A program made the position numbers and the translations under genes. From Hydrocarboniphaga effusa AP103 (GTDB taxonomy: Bacteria > Pseudomonadota > Gammaproteobacteria > Nevskiales > Nevskiaceae), in contig NZ_AKGD01000004.1 in the NCBI RefSeq assembly GCF_000271305.1, forward strand, positions 248,001 through 312,000: 64,000 nt of DNA. Direction: 5' to 3'. Positions 31,165 to 39,005 of this stretch are shown piece after piece; the first letter of the stretch is position 1, and every line of letters begins with the position of its first letter. The notes beneath the pieces are model-generated. The model worked only from the letters and a program-made list of their open reading frames with translations. It had not been told where the DNA came from and did no database searches.

Positions 31165-31290
31165 GCCTTCTCCCGCTTGCGGGAGAAGGTGGCGCGAGGC
31201 GCCGGGTGAGGGAGCCCCACCGATGACGGCGCAGACTGGTCTAGCCGCGTTCCCTCACCCCTGCCCCTCTCCCGCACGCGGGACAGGGGT
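31165..31290. repeat. REP-like repeats, copy D
   Basis: CTTCTCCCGCTTGCGGGAGAAG followed by GTGGCGCGAGGCGCCGGGTGAGGGAG, a spacer, then TCCCTCACCCCTGCCCCTCTCCCGCACGCGGGACAGGGG in inverted orientation. It fills much of the 351-bp gap (31010-31360) between the receptor promoter region and the flavodoxin gene. I see no gene in that gap. Confidence 0.88.
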
Positions 31291-31360
31291 TCTCAAGACT
31301 CCAGGCATCCGAGCCTTGTCATCCGGGACGATAGCCGCATGCGCCAAGCACCAGGGAGCT

Positions 31361-31969
31361 TCACGCGACGGGGATGGCAGCCACCGCATCGGCAAACTTC
31401 CTGAGCTTTCTGCGGCCCCTGGTTTCGGACCAGAAGTCGCCATCGTCGAGCGCGACGGCCGGAAAGCGATCGCGCTCGATCACCTCCGCATGCGGATCGA
31501 GCAGCGCGCCCATCTCGCCGAGGCATTGCTCGGCGCCGCTCGAGCCCATCGTGCAGAACAGCGCGACGCGCGGCATGGCCGAAGCATAGCGGCACAGATA
31601 AGTGCGCACGGGACTCGAAACGCGCGCGGCCCAGACCGGCGAGCCGACCACGACGATGTCGTAGGCACTCGGCTCATGCCGGATGCCGGAAATGCGCGGC
31701 CTGATCTCGGCGAGCGCCTCGATCACGCAGCGCAGCATGCCCAGCCGCCCCGTACGCTTCCCCGCCGCGACAAGCTCTTCCACATCGGCCCCGAGCATGT
31801 CGGCGAGCTGACGCGCCACGCTGCGCGTGCGGCCGCCGCGCGAGTAGAACACCACGAGTATTTTCTTCGGCCGATGCGTGGCCGTGCCGTCGATGCCGCT
31901 CGCACTCGCGCTCGTTCCGGGCGGATGCTGCGCCGGCTCCCGGTTCGAGCGCGGTTCGGACGAGGTCAT
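31361..31969 (-). CDS. Flavodoxin-family protein
   Basis: A 202-residue protein. After a Ser/Pro-rich lead of about 35 residues comes the flavodoxin FMN-phosphate loop ILVVFYSRGGRTRSVARQLAD, then YDIVVVGSPVWAARVSSPVRTYL and ALFCTMGSSGAEQCLGEMGALL. It should bind FMN and shuttle electrons. It could serve an oxygenase of the steroid route, but nothing ties it to one. AAGGAG precedes ATG 31969. Divergent from the alcohol dehydrogenase gene. Confidence 0.85.
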   Translation of the reverse strand: MTSSEPRSNREPAQHPPGTSASASGIDGTATHRPKKILVVFYSRGGRTRSVARQLADMLGADVEELVAAGKRTGRLGMLRCVIEALAEIRPRISGIRHEPSAYDIVVVGSPVWAARVSSPVRTYLCRYASAMPRVALFCTMGSSGAEQCLGEMGALLDPHAEVIERDRFPAVALDDGDFWSETRGRRKLRKFADAVAAIPVA

Positions 31970-32104
31970 GGACGGACTCCTTCAGTGCTGTTTCGTCAGC
32001 GTCCACTCACGGCTCGATGTCGGCATTGATCACGATCAAGGCGATGCTCCGGGCCCGCGGCGATTCTAGACGCACCGCCACCGAGCACCGACGAGATTCC
32101 GACC

Positions 32105-33136
32105 ATGACCCAGACCATGAAGGCCGCTGTAGCACGTCGCTTCGGCGCGCCCTTGAGCATCGAAGACGTGCCGGTGCCGACGCCGGGCCCGGGCGAAGTG
32201 CTCGTGCGCGTCATCGCCAGCGGCGTCTGCCATACCGATGTGCACGCCGCCGACGGCGACTGGCCCGTCAAGCCGACGCTGCCATTCATTCCGGGACATG
32301 AAGGTGCCGGCATCGTCGCCGCGCTGGGCGCAGGCGTGAAACATCTCAAGGAAGGCGATGCCGTGGGCGTGCCGTGGCTGCACGATGCCTGCGGCGGTTG
32401 CGACTACTGCATGACCGGATGGGAAACGCTCTGCCACGACCAGCACAACACCGGCTACGGCGTGCAGGGCTGCTTCGCCGAATACGTGATCGCGAACGCC
32501 GACTATGTCGGCCAGCTTCCGCCCAATGTCGACTTCGCGCACATGGCACCGATCCTGTGCGCCGGCGTCACCACCTACAAGGGCATCAAGGAAGCCGACG
32601 TGCGTGCCGGCGAATGGCTCGCCATCTCGGGTGTCGGCGGGCTCGGCCATGTGGCCGTGCAGTATGCCAAGGCGATGGGCCTGCACGTGGTCGCGATCGA
32701 CATCGGGGACGAGAAGCTCGAACTGGCGCATTACCTCGGCGCCGACCTGACCGTCGACGCGACCGATCCGGAAGCCTGCGAGCGCGTGATTCGGCAGACC
32801 GGCGGCGTGCACGGAGCCTTGGTGACCGCCGTTTCGCTGAGCGCTTTCTCGCAGGCGCTGCGCATGCTGCGACGCAAGGGAACCGTGAGCCTGGTCGGCC
32901 TTCCGCCGGGTGAGTTCCCGTTTTCGGTCTTCGATCTGGTGCTCAACCGGTTGACCGTGCGCGGCTCGATCGTGGGCACTCGCAAGGATCTGCAGGAGGC
33001 CATCGATTTCGCCGCCGAGGGCAAGGTGCGTCCCACCATCACGCGGGCGCCGCTTAACGACATCAACCGCGTGCTGACCGATCTCAAGGAAGGCCGCGTC
33101 AACGGCCGCGTCGTGCTCGACATCGCCAGCAGCTGA
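32105..33136 (+). CDS. adhP: Zinc alcohol dehydrogenase, AdhP type
   Basis: A 343-residue medium-chain dehydrogenase. The catalytic zinc site is ASGVCHTDVHAADGDWP and GHEGAGIV; the structural zinc site is ACGGCDYCMTGWETLC. The NAD site is GVGGLGHVAVQYAKAMG. It resembles AdhP-type ethanol-active enzymes in length and motifs. It may oxidise primary or secondary alcohols; a role in steroid side-chain metabolism is not shown. It is the last gene before the AT-richer islet. Confidence 0.88.
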   Translation: MTQTMKAAVARRFGAPLSIEDVPVPTPGPGEVLVRVIASGVCHTDVHAADGDWPVKPTLPFIPGHEGAGIVAALGAGVKHLKEGDAVGVPWLHDACGGCDYCMTGWETLCHDQHNTGYGVQGCFAEYVIANADYVGQLPPNVDFAHMAPILCAGVTTYKGIKEADVRAGEWLAISGVGGLGHVAVQYAKAMGLHVVAIDIGDEKLELAHYLGADLTVDATDPEACERVIRQTGGVHGALVTAVSLSAFSQALRMLRRKGTVSLVGLPPGEFPFSVFDLVLNRLTVRGSIVGTRKDLQEAIDFAAEGKVRPTITRAPLNDINRVLTDLKEGRVNGRVVLDIASS

Positions 33137-33270
33137 ACTGCGTCGCGACAGGCTCCGCGATAGCGATCAGTTGCGGTCATACGGACTTTGAGTGGGTCTG
33201 GTCTGGCGAGCCGACTCAGGACCTTACGCGCAGCCACGCCGTTCGGCGAGGTCCGCGCAGAGCCGGAACG

Positions 33271-33675
33271 TCAGGCGCCCTTGTTCTTCTCGTCCCAGGC
33301 CATCGGCTCCCACAGCTCGATCTTGTTGCCTTCGGGATCCATGATCCAGGCGAACTTCCCGTTCTCGTGGGATTCCGGCCCGCCGACGATTGGGATGCCA
33401 TCCAAGCGGAGCTGCGATATCAAGCCGACGAGATCATCGACCCGATAATTGATCATGAAAGCCGAATCGCTCGGACTGAACCATTGGCTGTCCTTGTCCG
33501 CGACGTTCCAGACGGTAAGCCCCTTGTCATCGGCCTTGTCGTCCGGCCATTTCAGAATCGCCCCGCCCCAGCTCTCGAGCGCGATGCCCAGGTGCTGCTG
33601 ATACCAGCCAGCCAGGGCCGCACTATCGTGTCTGCTCTTGAAGAAGATGCCGCCGATTCCGGTGACCTTTGCCAT
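33271..33675 (-). CDS. VOC (glyoxalase-fold) protein
   Basis: A 134-residue VOC-superfamily protein: MAKVTGIGGIFFKSRH, WYQQHLGIALESWGG, MINYRVDDLVGLISQLR, and ESHENGKFAWIMDPEGNKIELWEP with the typical metal-binding Glu near the end. These proteins act as glyoxalases, dioxygenases or resistance proteins; the substrate is unknown. I chose ATG 33675 because MAKVTGIG matches the family start. Confidence 0.82.
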   Translation of the reverse strand: MAKVTGIGGIFFKSRHDSAALAGWYQQHLGIALESWGGAILKWPDDKADDKGLTVWNVADKDSQWFSPSDSAFMINYRVDDLVGLISQLRLDGIPIVGGPESHENGKFAWIMDPEGNKIELWEPMAWDEKNKGA

Positions 33676-33689
33676 CGCTCGCCTACCTT

Positions 33690-33998
33690 TCAAACCTTTG
33701 GCTTAGACAGGACTTTCCATCCCCCACCAAGAACTGGAACCGTTCCGCAGCAGGGGCCGCCGTCTCGAGCCAGACCATGGATCTCCGCAAGAAGAACCGC
33801 GTTGTCTTGCGCGAGGACGGCATCGACCCATGCCCAGGAAATGGTGCCGGTCTTGATCTTGGCTCGCCGGTCCCACTCGGTCCCCGTTTGCCCCGCCATC
33901 GTTCCCGAGTTCAGGTAGAGAAAGCGATCCGACGCCGGACCTTGCGCAATCCGAACTAGCTGTACCGCGAGTGGCCTCGGTGTTTGCGTTGGGCCTAT
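33690..33998 (-). pseudogene. 5'-truncated DUF5990-family gene
   Basis: Read on the minus strand, the frame just below the neighbouring VOC gene's stop gives IAQGPASDRFLYLNSGTMAGQ, then WDRRAKIKTG, and ends RDGGPCCGTVPVLGGGWKV. These look like the conserved C-terminal half of DUF5990 proteins, which I recall as roughly 140-150 residues. No ATG, GTG or TTG starts this frame before the upstream stop at about 34000; the first ATG is internal, at 33899, and would give only 69 residues. The N-terminal half appears lost, so I call it a remnant. Confidence 0.6.
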
Positions 33999-34000
33999 TG

Positions 34001-34393
34001 CTACGCCGACTCAGCGTCATGGCAGACCGCTTCGATATTGTGTCCATCCGGATCGCGAACGAAAGCGCCGTAGTAGTTGGGATGGTAGTGAAGGCGCAAG
34101 CCCGGCGGCCCGTTGTCCGTCGCTCCAGCGGACATCGCCGCAGCATAAAAGGCGTCAACGAGCGCGCGGCTGGAAACACGAAACGCAACGTGGATGGGCG
34201 GAACATTGGGCCCACCAGCGCCGATCCAGAAATCAGGCTTTGGCGGAACGCCGAAACCTGCCGCGTCATGGCCACCAGTTAACTTTCCCGGAACCTCCAT
34301 GAGCAACTGATAGCCGATGGGCGCGAGCGCAGCGACGTAGAAGGCTTTGCTGCGCGCGAAGTCGCTAACTGCGATTTTGAGGTGGTCGATCAT
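34001..34393 (-). CDS. VOC (glyoxalase-fold) protein
   Basis: A 130-residue VOC protein: MIDHLKIAVSDFARSKAFYVAALAPIGY, then PPIHVAFRVSSRALVDAFYAAAM and YYGAFVRDPDGHNIEAVCH. The HLKIAV His, the HVAF His and the terminal Glu form the usual metal set of glyoxalase-like dioxygenases and isomerases. Common accessory gene; function not assignable. It is followed directly by the DUF5990 remnant. Confidence 0.85.
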   Translation of the reverse strand: MIDHLKIAVSDFARSKAFYVAALAPIGYQLLMEVPGKLTGGHDAAGFGVPPKPDFWIGAGGPNVPPIHVAFRVSSRALVDAFYAAAMSAGATDNGPPGLRLHYHPNYYGAFVRDPDGHNIEAVCHDAESA

Positions 34394-34513
34394 GGATTCT
34401 TTGGCTGCTCATGGCTCGAAGAGCCTGAAGTAATTGATCAGAAATTTCAGAGGCGCAAGCGGAGGCGTGGACTTAGGCCGGAGGCACTTGTCTAGGGGCA
34501 CTTTTCAACTTAC

Positions 34514-34912
34514 CTATGATGTCTCGTCTACAGACCAATGCCTAAGCGATCGTTCGATCTGCTCGACATGATGCAACAGCTCAGGATTCAGGCACCACCG
34601 CAAAAAGCTGATAACGGCCGCTCTCTGCCCCGATGAGCACTGAAACTTGAAACTCAAATATGGGATTGAAGTGCTCTTCACCTTCCCAAACTCGCACAGA
34701 GCCTGAACGGTGTAGTCGTGAACCAAGACATGCGGTCTATGGGCATTGCGCACACACCACGCCATATAAGCAGGCACGACGATTAAAAGCTTGGCATCGA
34801 GATCGAGCGCGGCTAGATCTTGATTCGCCTCGATGTATGCATCGCTCAAAGCGTCGCTTGCACCTGGGAAAGCGCTAGCAATCTCCACGAGTAGTTGCTC
34901 AGAACTCTGCAT
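34514..34912 (-). CDS. Hypothetical protein
   Basis: A 132-residue reading frame with ordinary codon use for this islet and no recognised domain. It starts MQSSEQLLVEIASAFPGASD and contains LLIVVPAYMAWCVRNAHRPHVLVHDY and AAVISFLRWCLNPELLHHVEQIERSL. The mixed helical and hydrophobic pattern suggests a soluble folded protein. It lies just outside the left end of the IS3-family element, in a region of decayed genes, so it may itself be imported. Confidence 0.5.
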   Translation of the reverse strand: MQSSEQLLVEIASAFPGASDALSDAYIEANQDLAALDLDAKLLIVVPAYMAWCVRNAHRPHVLVHDYTVQALCEFGKVKSTSIPYLSFKFQCSSGQRAAVISFLRWCLNPELLHHVEQIERSLRHWSVDETS

Positions 34913-34988
34913 GTCTTATGACCAACGCCAAGGTCAGGCCGTCCTCGCCGAAGGCGACGATGTAATGACCCACCGAAACCTGCGCAGG

Positions 34989-35810
34989 TCAGGCCGCTAA
35001 GGCGAATGCCTCGGCGGGTGTTTTCATCTTCAGCGCCTGATGCGGGCGCCGATGGTTGTAAAACGCGATCCAGTTACTGATCACTCGGCTGGCATGCTGC
35101 AGGGTTTCGAAGCGATGCCGGTGCACGCATTGCTCCTTCAGCGATCGGATCACACGCTCCACCATGCCGTTCTGCTGTGGGCAGTGCGGCGTGATGAATT
35201 CCTGCTTCAGACCGTAGCTGCGAACCAGCGCCGTGTAGTGCCGACTCGTGAAGACCAAGCCATTGTCGGATCGCAGTAGAAACGGCACCGGAACGCGCCC
35301 CAGCGTCCCGAACCGAGCGATCAGCGCTTGCTCCAGGGCAGCACTGGCCGTCGTTGCACGGCCCGTGCGTGACAGATGCCAGCCCAGCAGCTCGCGCGTG
35401 TGGCAATCGATGACCACCGCCAAGCTCGCCCAGCCGTCCCGGCCTGCCCAGACGCGGCACAAGTCGGTTGCCCAGCGCTGATTCGGCGCCTGTGCCTTCG
35501 ATGGCAAAGCTTCGACTCGCGGCCGACGACCAACCGGCCGCTTCTTCACCTGCCAGCCCTGGATCTGAAACAGCCGCTGCACTGTGTTCTTGTTGAAGCC
35601 CAGTAGCGCGGCCACCGTGCGGTAGCCGAAGGATGGCTCCTGCTCGATCAAGGCTTTGACTGGCTCGGCGAAGCGGGGCTGCACTTTCGGCGCTGCCTTT
35701 TGCGGTCGGTAATAGATCGTCCGCCGTGCAAACCCGAACCAGCGGCACAGCTGACTGATCGACACCTCGAAGCCGTCGGCTTTGAGTCCCTGGCGGATCG
35801 CTTCGATCAC
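34989..35810 (-). CDS. IS3-family transposase OrfB (DDE integrase domain)
   Basis: A 273-residue rve/DDE transposase. An N-terminal HTH_21-like part (SISQLCRWFGFARRTIYYR) precedes the catalytic core: D in WATDLCRVW, D in LLRSDNG and E in QQNGMVERVIRSLKEQ. It ends with the typical FYNHRRPHQALKMKTPAE. It starts at GTG 35810, and that GTGA overlaps the OrfA stop, suggesting coupling rather than the usual -1 frameshift. It appears intact. Confidence 0.92.
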   Translation of the reverse strand: MIEAIRQGLKADGFEVSISQLCRWFGFARRTIYYRPQKAAPKVQPRFAEPVKALIEQEPSFGYRTVAALLGFNKNTVQRLFQIQGWQVKKRPVGRRPRVEALPSKAQAPNQRWATDLCRVWAGRDGWASLAVVIDCHTRELLGWHLSRTGRATTASAALEQALIARFGTLGRVPVPFLLRSDNGLVFTSRHYTALVRSYGLKQEFITPHCPQQNGMVERVIRSLKEQCVHRHRFETLQHASRVISNWIAFYNHRRPHQALKMKTPAEAFALAA

Positions 35811-36121
35811 TTCTCGTCCTCGCCCAGCAGGGACTGCAATTTTTTTCGTGCGCGCAACTCCAGCATCGCCTCGCCGTACGCTTCCTGCAGATCCTTGAGC
35901 TTGCGCTCGTACTGCTCGCGAACGTCTTCGGGTTTTGCCCTCAGCGCGTTTTCCATCCCGGCCTTGGCTTGGTCAACCCAGTCTTCCAGCTCCGATGGCG
36001 GCAGATCGAACTGCCGAGACGCCTCCGCCACGGTCTTCTTCCCCTGGATGATCTCCAGCACCAGCGCACTCTTGCGCTTGGCCGTCCATCGCTTGATCTC
36101 GTCTTCCATCACAACGCTCAT
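35807..36121 (-). CDS. IS3-family transposase OrfA
   Basis: A 104-residue helix-turn-helix protein: KRKSALVLEIIQGKKTVAEASRQFDLPPSELEDWV forms the HTH_8-like domain, followed by a leucine-zipper-like coiled coil (VREQYERKLKDLQEAYGEAMLELR). It binds the element's ends and works with OrfB. A GGAGTGAGCC ribosome site precedes ATG 36121. Confidence 0.9.
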   Translation of the reverse strand: MSVVMEDEIKRWTAKRKSALVLEIIQGKKTVAEASRQFDLPPSELEDWVDQAKAGMENALRAKPEDVREQYERKLKDLQEAYGEAMLELRARKKLQSLLGEDEK

Positions 36122-36173
36122 GGCTCACTCCTTTCAAAGTATCGCCTGAGCAGGTTTTTAGTGGGTCATTACA

Positions 36174-36745
36174 TACCATTAATCAGCTGCGCGGTCTACT
36201 CGCCAAATTCGGCATCGTGGCGCCGCAAGGAGTGGATAGCTTCAAGCGCCTGTGGCCGGAAATCAGGCAACAGTATGCCGAGCAACTGCTGTCGCTGGCA
36301 TGGGAAGCCTTGATGCGCTTTATTCCGAACTCGGACGCTTGCACGAACGAATTCTCGATCGACGGATCAAAGCATTCGTGCGAGACGACGAAGCGGCCAG
36401 CCGGCTGGCCGAGATGCCCGGCATTGGTTTCGTGACCGCTTCAGCCATTGTGGCGAGCGTTGGCAACGCACGTGATTTCTAGAACGGCCGGCAATTCGCA
36501 GCCTGGCTCGGCTTGGTGCCTGGGCAATTCAGCACGGGCTGTGGCGCTCGTCCTAGACGAATAACCAAACGCGGTGATCGCTATTTTCGGACTCTGCTGC
36601 TCCACGTGCTCGCAGTGAAATGACGCGAACCGCGCAGAAACTCGATCAGAAGAGTCGATGGGCCGAATCGGTGAAGCGATACAAAGGCTGGAACAAAGCT
36701 GCCGTTGCGCTTGCCAACAAACATGCGAGCATCTCGATGAATTAG
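36174..36745 (+). pseudogene. Decayed IS110/IS1111-type transposase, C-terminal half
   Basis: Reading on the plus strand from the right end of the IS3 element gives NQLRGLLAKFGIVAPQG and FKRLWPEIRQQYAEQLLSLA. After a frameshift near 36305 comes LYSELGRLHERIL and MPGIGFVTASAIVASVGNARDF, then a stop at 36481, QFAAWLGLVPGQFSTGCG and ITKRGDRYFRTLLLHVL. A second frameshift near 36615 leads to RWAESVKRYKGWNKAAVALANKHA. These are the transposase-20 motifs of IS110-group elements. The N-terminal half is missing. Confidence 0.85.
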
Positions 36746-36860
36746 ATCAATACGGTGCTTGCAAATCGCAGTGGTCTATATAGCTTGAACTAAGCCCCGC
36801 CACAGAACGGCGCCGGCTTGTATGAATTGTCATGCACGCATCACGGATCCCTTGCAGATA

Positions 36861-37784
36861 CTATTGATTGGTTACGCCAAATGGGATGTGGACAGATGGT
36901 ACAACTGCACTGGCCGACTTTAGGTGGCCGGACTGATCATCGAAGAAGATGTGCGGCTTGAGAACGCCCAAAACTCGACCTTTTTCGATTCCTCCTAGAA
37001 AGAAGGCGTCATTCGTCATGACCCCCCAGTTCTTCAAAGTGTTAAGGGCGCGCTCATGTGATGGAGCATTTCGCGCTGTCACTATGGATACGCGAATGCG
37101 GTTTTCATAACCTGGATTAGTCTTCTTATGCTGTTCCTCGACTGACTGAATCTTTGACACTCTGACCAGGAATTCCTTCAAAGGGCCAGGGTTGTGCGGC
37201 TGCATGACGTTCTTAACCTCATGGGCATGGAACTCTGTAAGCCCAGAGCTTTGCATCACTGCTTCAGACTCGTCTCCTGCCAATACTCCATCAAAGTCGA
37301 ACGCAATTCGCAGGGTTTTATCCTCATCATCGTCGTCAAACTTTGAATCGAGCACTTGGCCCGCGGGGTGCCCCACTCGGATAGCAGATTCCACATCTGG
37401 CTTGTTGGCGGACAAGAAAAGCGCAATATTCAATGCAGGAATGTATTCATAGGGCGCACGTCCTTGCATGAAAATTGCCCGCGTAATGCCTAAGCCGTAA
37501 TGCTCAATGGTTTTCATGACTCGCAGCCCCGTGTCAGGGTCGTTACGCGACAGAAGAACAACTTCGACCAAGGGGTCGGAAGGGCTGAGGTCATTGATGG
37601 AGAGCAGCCTTTTGATGAAGGGGAATGCAATTCCCTTCGGAAGAGGATCATTAAGATGCTCTTCCTGAAATTTTCGATACTCTTCTTCTCCTCGCGTCTT
37701 GAAGACGTGGTCAGCGGCGCTGAGATCAAAAACGGCGCTAGATGCGACGCCAATTACCAAACGATCATCTAGTTCGTACGGCAT
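36861..37784 (-). CDS. Cytosolic 5'-nucleotidase (cN-I family)
   Basis: A 307-residue protein of the 5_nucleotid (cN-I) family. It starts with LVIGVASSAVFDLSAADHVF, and the HAD-like metal site is IAFDFDGVLAGDESE at 160-174 (D163, D165). VSIVTARNAP and GGIEKGRVLGVLKPHIFFDDQ supply the later HAD motifs. It should dephosphorylate nucleoside 5'-monophosphates in the cytoplasm. Codon use and base composition are less GC-rich than the steroid genes, and it sits beside IS remnants, which suggests transfer. Confidence 0.85.
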   Translation of the reverse strand: MPYELDDRLVIGVASSAVFDLSAADHVFKTRGEEEYRKFQEEHLNDPLPKGIAFPFIKRLLSINDLSPSDPLVEVVLLSRNDPDTGLRVMKTIEHYGLGITRAIFMQGRAPYEYIPALNIALFLSANKPDVESAIRVGHPAGQVLDSKFDDDDEDKTLRIAFDFDGVLAGDESEAVMQSSGLTEFHAHEVKNVMQPHNPGPLKEFLVRVSKIQSVEEQHKKTNPGYENRIRVSIVTARNAPSHERALNTLKNWGVMTNDAFFLGGIEKGRVLGVLKPHIFFDDQSGHLKSASAVVPSVHIPFGVTNQ

Positions 37785-37808
37785 GCTCCCCCCAAGCTCT
37801 CCTGTGCG

Positions 37809-38159
37809 CTAACGTCCAAGCTCACGCGCGGCGAAGCCGTCGCGTGGAGCGCCTTGTTGTTCAAGAGCTAGCTCCACGATGTGCCCCACTCCTGAACGAT
37901 AGGGCGGCTCGATGAAAGTGAAGGCAACGCCGGGCGATACGGCCGCCACAGCTTCTGGCACCAGAAACCGAAGCATGACTCGCTGAGCTTTACCAAGCTC
38001 AAGACCGGCAGAACCACTTGGCATAACAGCCGCCGAAAATGACTCTTTGCCGAAGGTAGTTATGAACCCGAAGGCAGATGTCGGAGACGCAGCGGCGTTG
38101 GCACCGCTTCCGAGGGTCACTTCTGCTATGGCTTCAATGCGGTTCATGCCAAACGCCAT
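37809..38159 (-). CDS. Small protein resembling EF-Tu domain 3
   Basis: A 116-residue protein. The part SAAVMPSGSAGLELGKAQRVMLRFLVPEAV followed by SPGVAFTFIEPPYRSGVGHIVEL resembles the C-terminal beta-barrel of EF-Tu (G.x.F.x.EG.R.xG.G.V). Free-standing proteins of this type occur in variable islands, but I do not know their role. It lies 24 bp upstream of the 5'-nucleotidase gene in the same direction and may be co-transcribed. Confidence 0.5.
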   Translation of the reverse strand: MAFGMNRIEAIAEVTLGSGANAAASPTSAFGFITTFGKESFSAAVMPSGSAGLELGKAQRVMLRFLVPEAVAAVSPGVAFTFIEPPYRSGVGHIVELALEQQGAPRDGFAARELGR

Positions 38160-38186
38160 GCTACTAAGCTGCTAATCGGAGCCGCG

Positions 38187-38292
38187 TTAAAAGACACGGG
38201 ATTGTCCAATAAACTGGTGCCGCATTTCGATAAGCTCCTCAGGATTTTCGTAACCCTTGAATGATATGAATCCCAACTCCCGATGGGATCTT
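38187..38292 (-). pseudogene. Fragment of a decayed gene
   Basis: On the minus strand a short frame reads RELGFISFKGYENPEELIEM and ends MRHQFIGQSRVF at a TAA (38189-38187). The composition looks like real protein, yet the frame is closed upstream and has no usable start. It stops 28 bp before the EF-Tu-like gene. Probably the 3' scrap of a lost gene; family unknown. Confidence 0.3.
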
Positions 38293-38299
38293 CATGTTC

Positions 38300-39005
38300 A
38301 TTTTAGACCGGCGGGTTCGCTCAACCTAGAGTCGCTCAAACGGGTGTGCTTTTGAAGTCGCGCCAGGCATTACAGCTCGCAGTAGGGAAACCGTTCTTTG
38401 TTGCCTGGATTAAACGCTTCATCCTGCTGCGGAGCAAATGGAGGGCTTGCGGCTTCGCTGCGAAGGAGATCGACTTCTCAGCCGAGATCTGGATGCCGAT
38501 GCATTGGCCGTGCCGGTCGGCGCGCGAATGGGTCTGCAATACCGGTTTGCGGAGCAAAACCTATGGTTCGATAGCAGCCAGCGTCGCGTCGAAGCCCGCT
38601 CGATGGAAAAGCTTGAGCGGCGGTGTGCACGCAGAAGCACTGGCGGCTTAGATCCCCGCCCCCGCTTCACCGCATGTGATTCACCGTTGCTTCGCCCAAC
38701 ATTTACGGGCTCCGGCAACACATTCGCGAGTGACCAAGACCCGACTCCGACTCATTTTGGCGCGAAGGCGGCTCAAAAAGACTCGAAGCCGCTTCCGGAT
38801 GAGCCGGGCTTGCGTCAAAAAGAGTCGGCTAAGACTGTTCGCGTGCCTAACCGGGTTTCCGGAACAGCCGAATCGATTCCCAACACCCGAACTCGGGTCG
38901 AGATCAGTCGACCTCGCACCAGAATGAGTCGGCTTCGGGATGGGATCAGTCGAACGCGGGTGTCCAAGAGTCCAAGCCGGCTCTTTGGGACACCTGCTTC
39001 ACTGA
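38300..39005. other. Gene-poor stretch with degenerate repeats
   Basis: About 700 bp without a gene I can support. Short open frames on both strands here are Arg/Ser-rich and lack ribosome sites. From about 38715 to 38990 the DNA carries degenerate short repeats: GATCAGTCGA at 38902 and 38944, GAGTCGGCT at 38822 and 38926, and the CAAAAAGASTCG motif near 38774 and 38815. The stretch ends against the 3' end of kstD. Confidence 0.5.

Larger units (their letters stand above)
34961..36173 (-). mobile_element. IS3-family insertion sequence
   Basis: About 1.2 kb bounded by inverted repeats: TGTAATGACCCAC at 34961-34973 and GTGGGTCATTACA at 36161-36173. They are followed inward by a second matching block (AAACCTGCGCAGG against AAACCTGCTCAGG after complementing). 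Ends are TG...CA as usual for the family. It encodes OrfA and OrfB on the minus strand. I see no target duplication in the flanks (CGA left, TAC right). It abuts the remains of an IS110-type transposase, so it may have caused a deletion. Confidence 0.88.

Noticed and set aside
34952..36182. Target-site duplication flanking the IS3-family element
   Set aside because: The bases next to the inverted repeats (CGA left, TAC right) do not match; the apparent GTAA/TTAC symmetry is part of the inverted repeat itself.
38715..38990. CRISPR array
   Set aside because: The repeats are short, degenerate and irregularly spaced, without constant repeats and unique spacers; no cas genes nearby.
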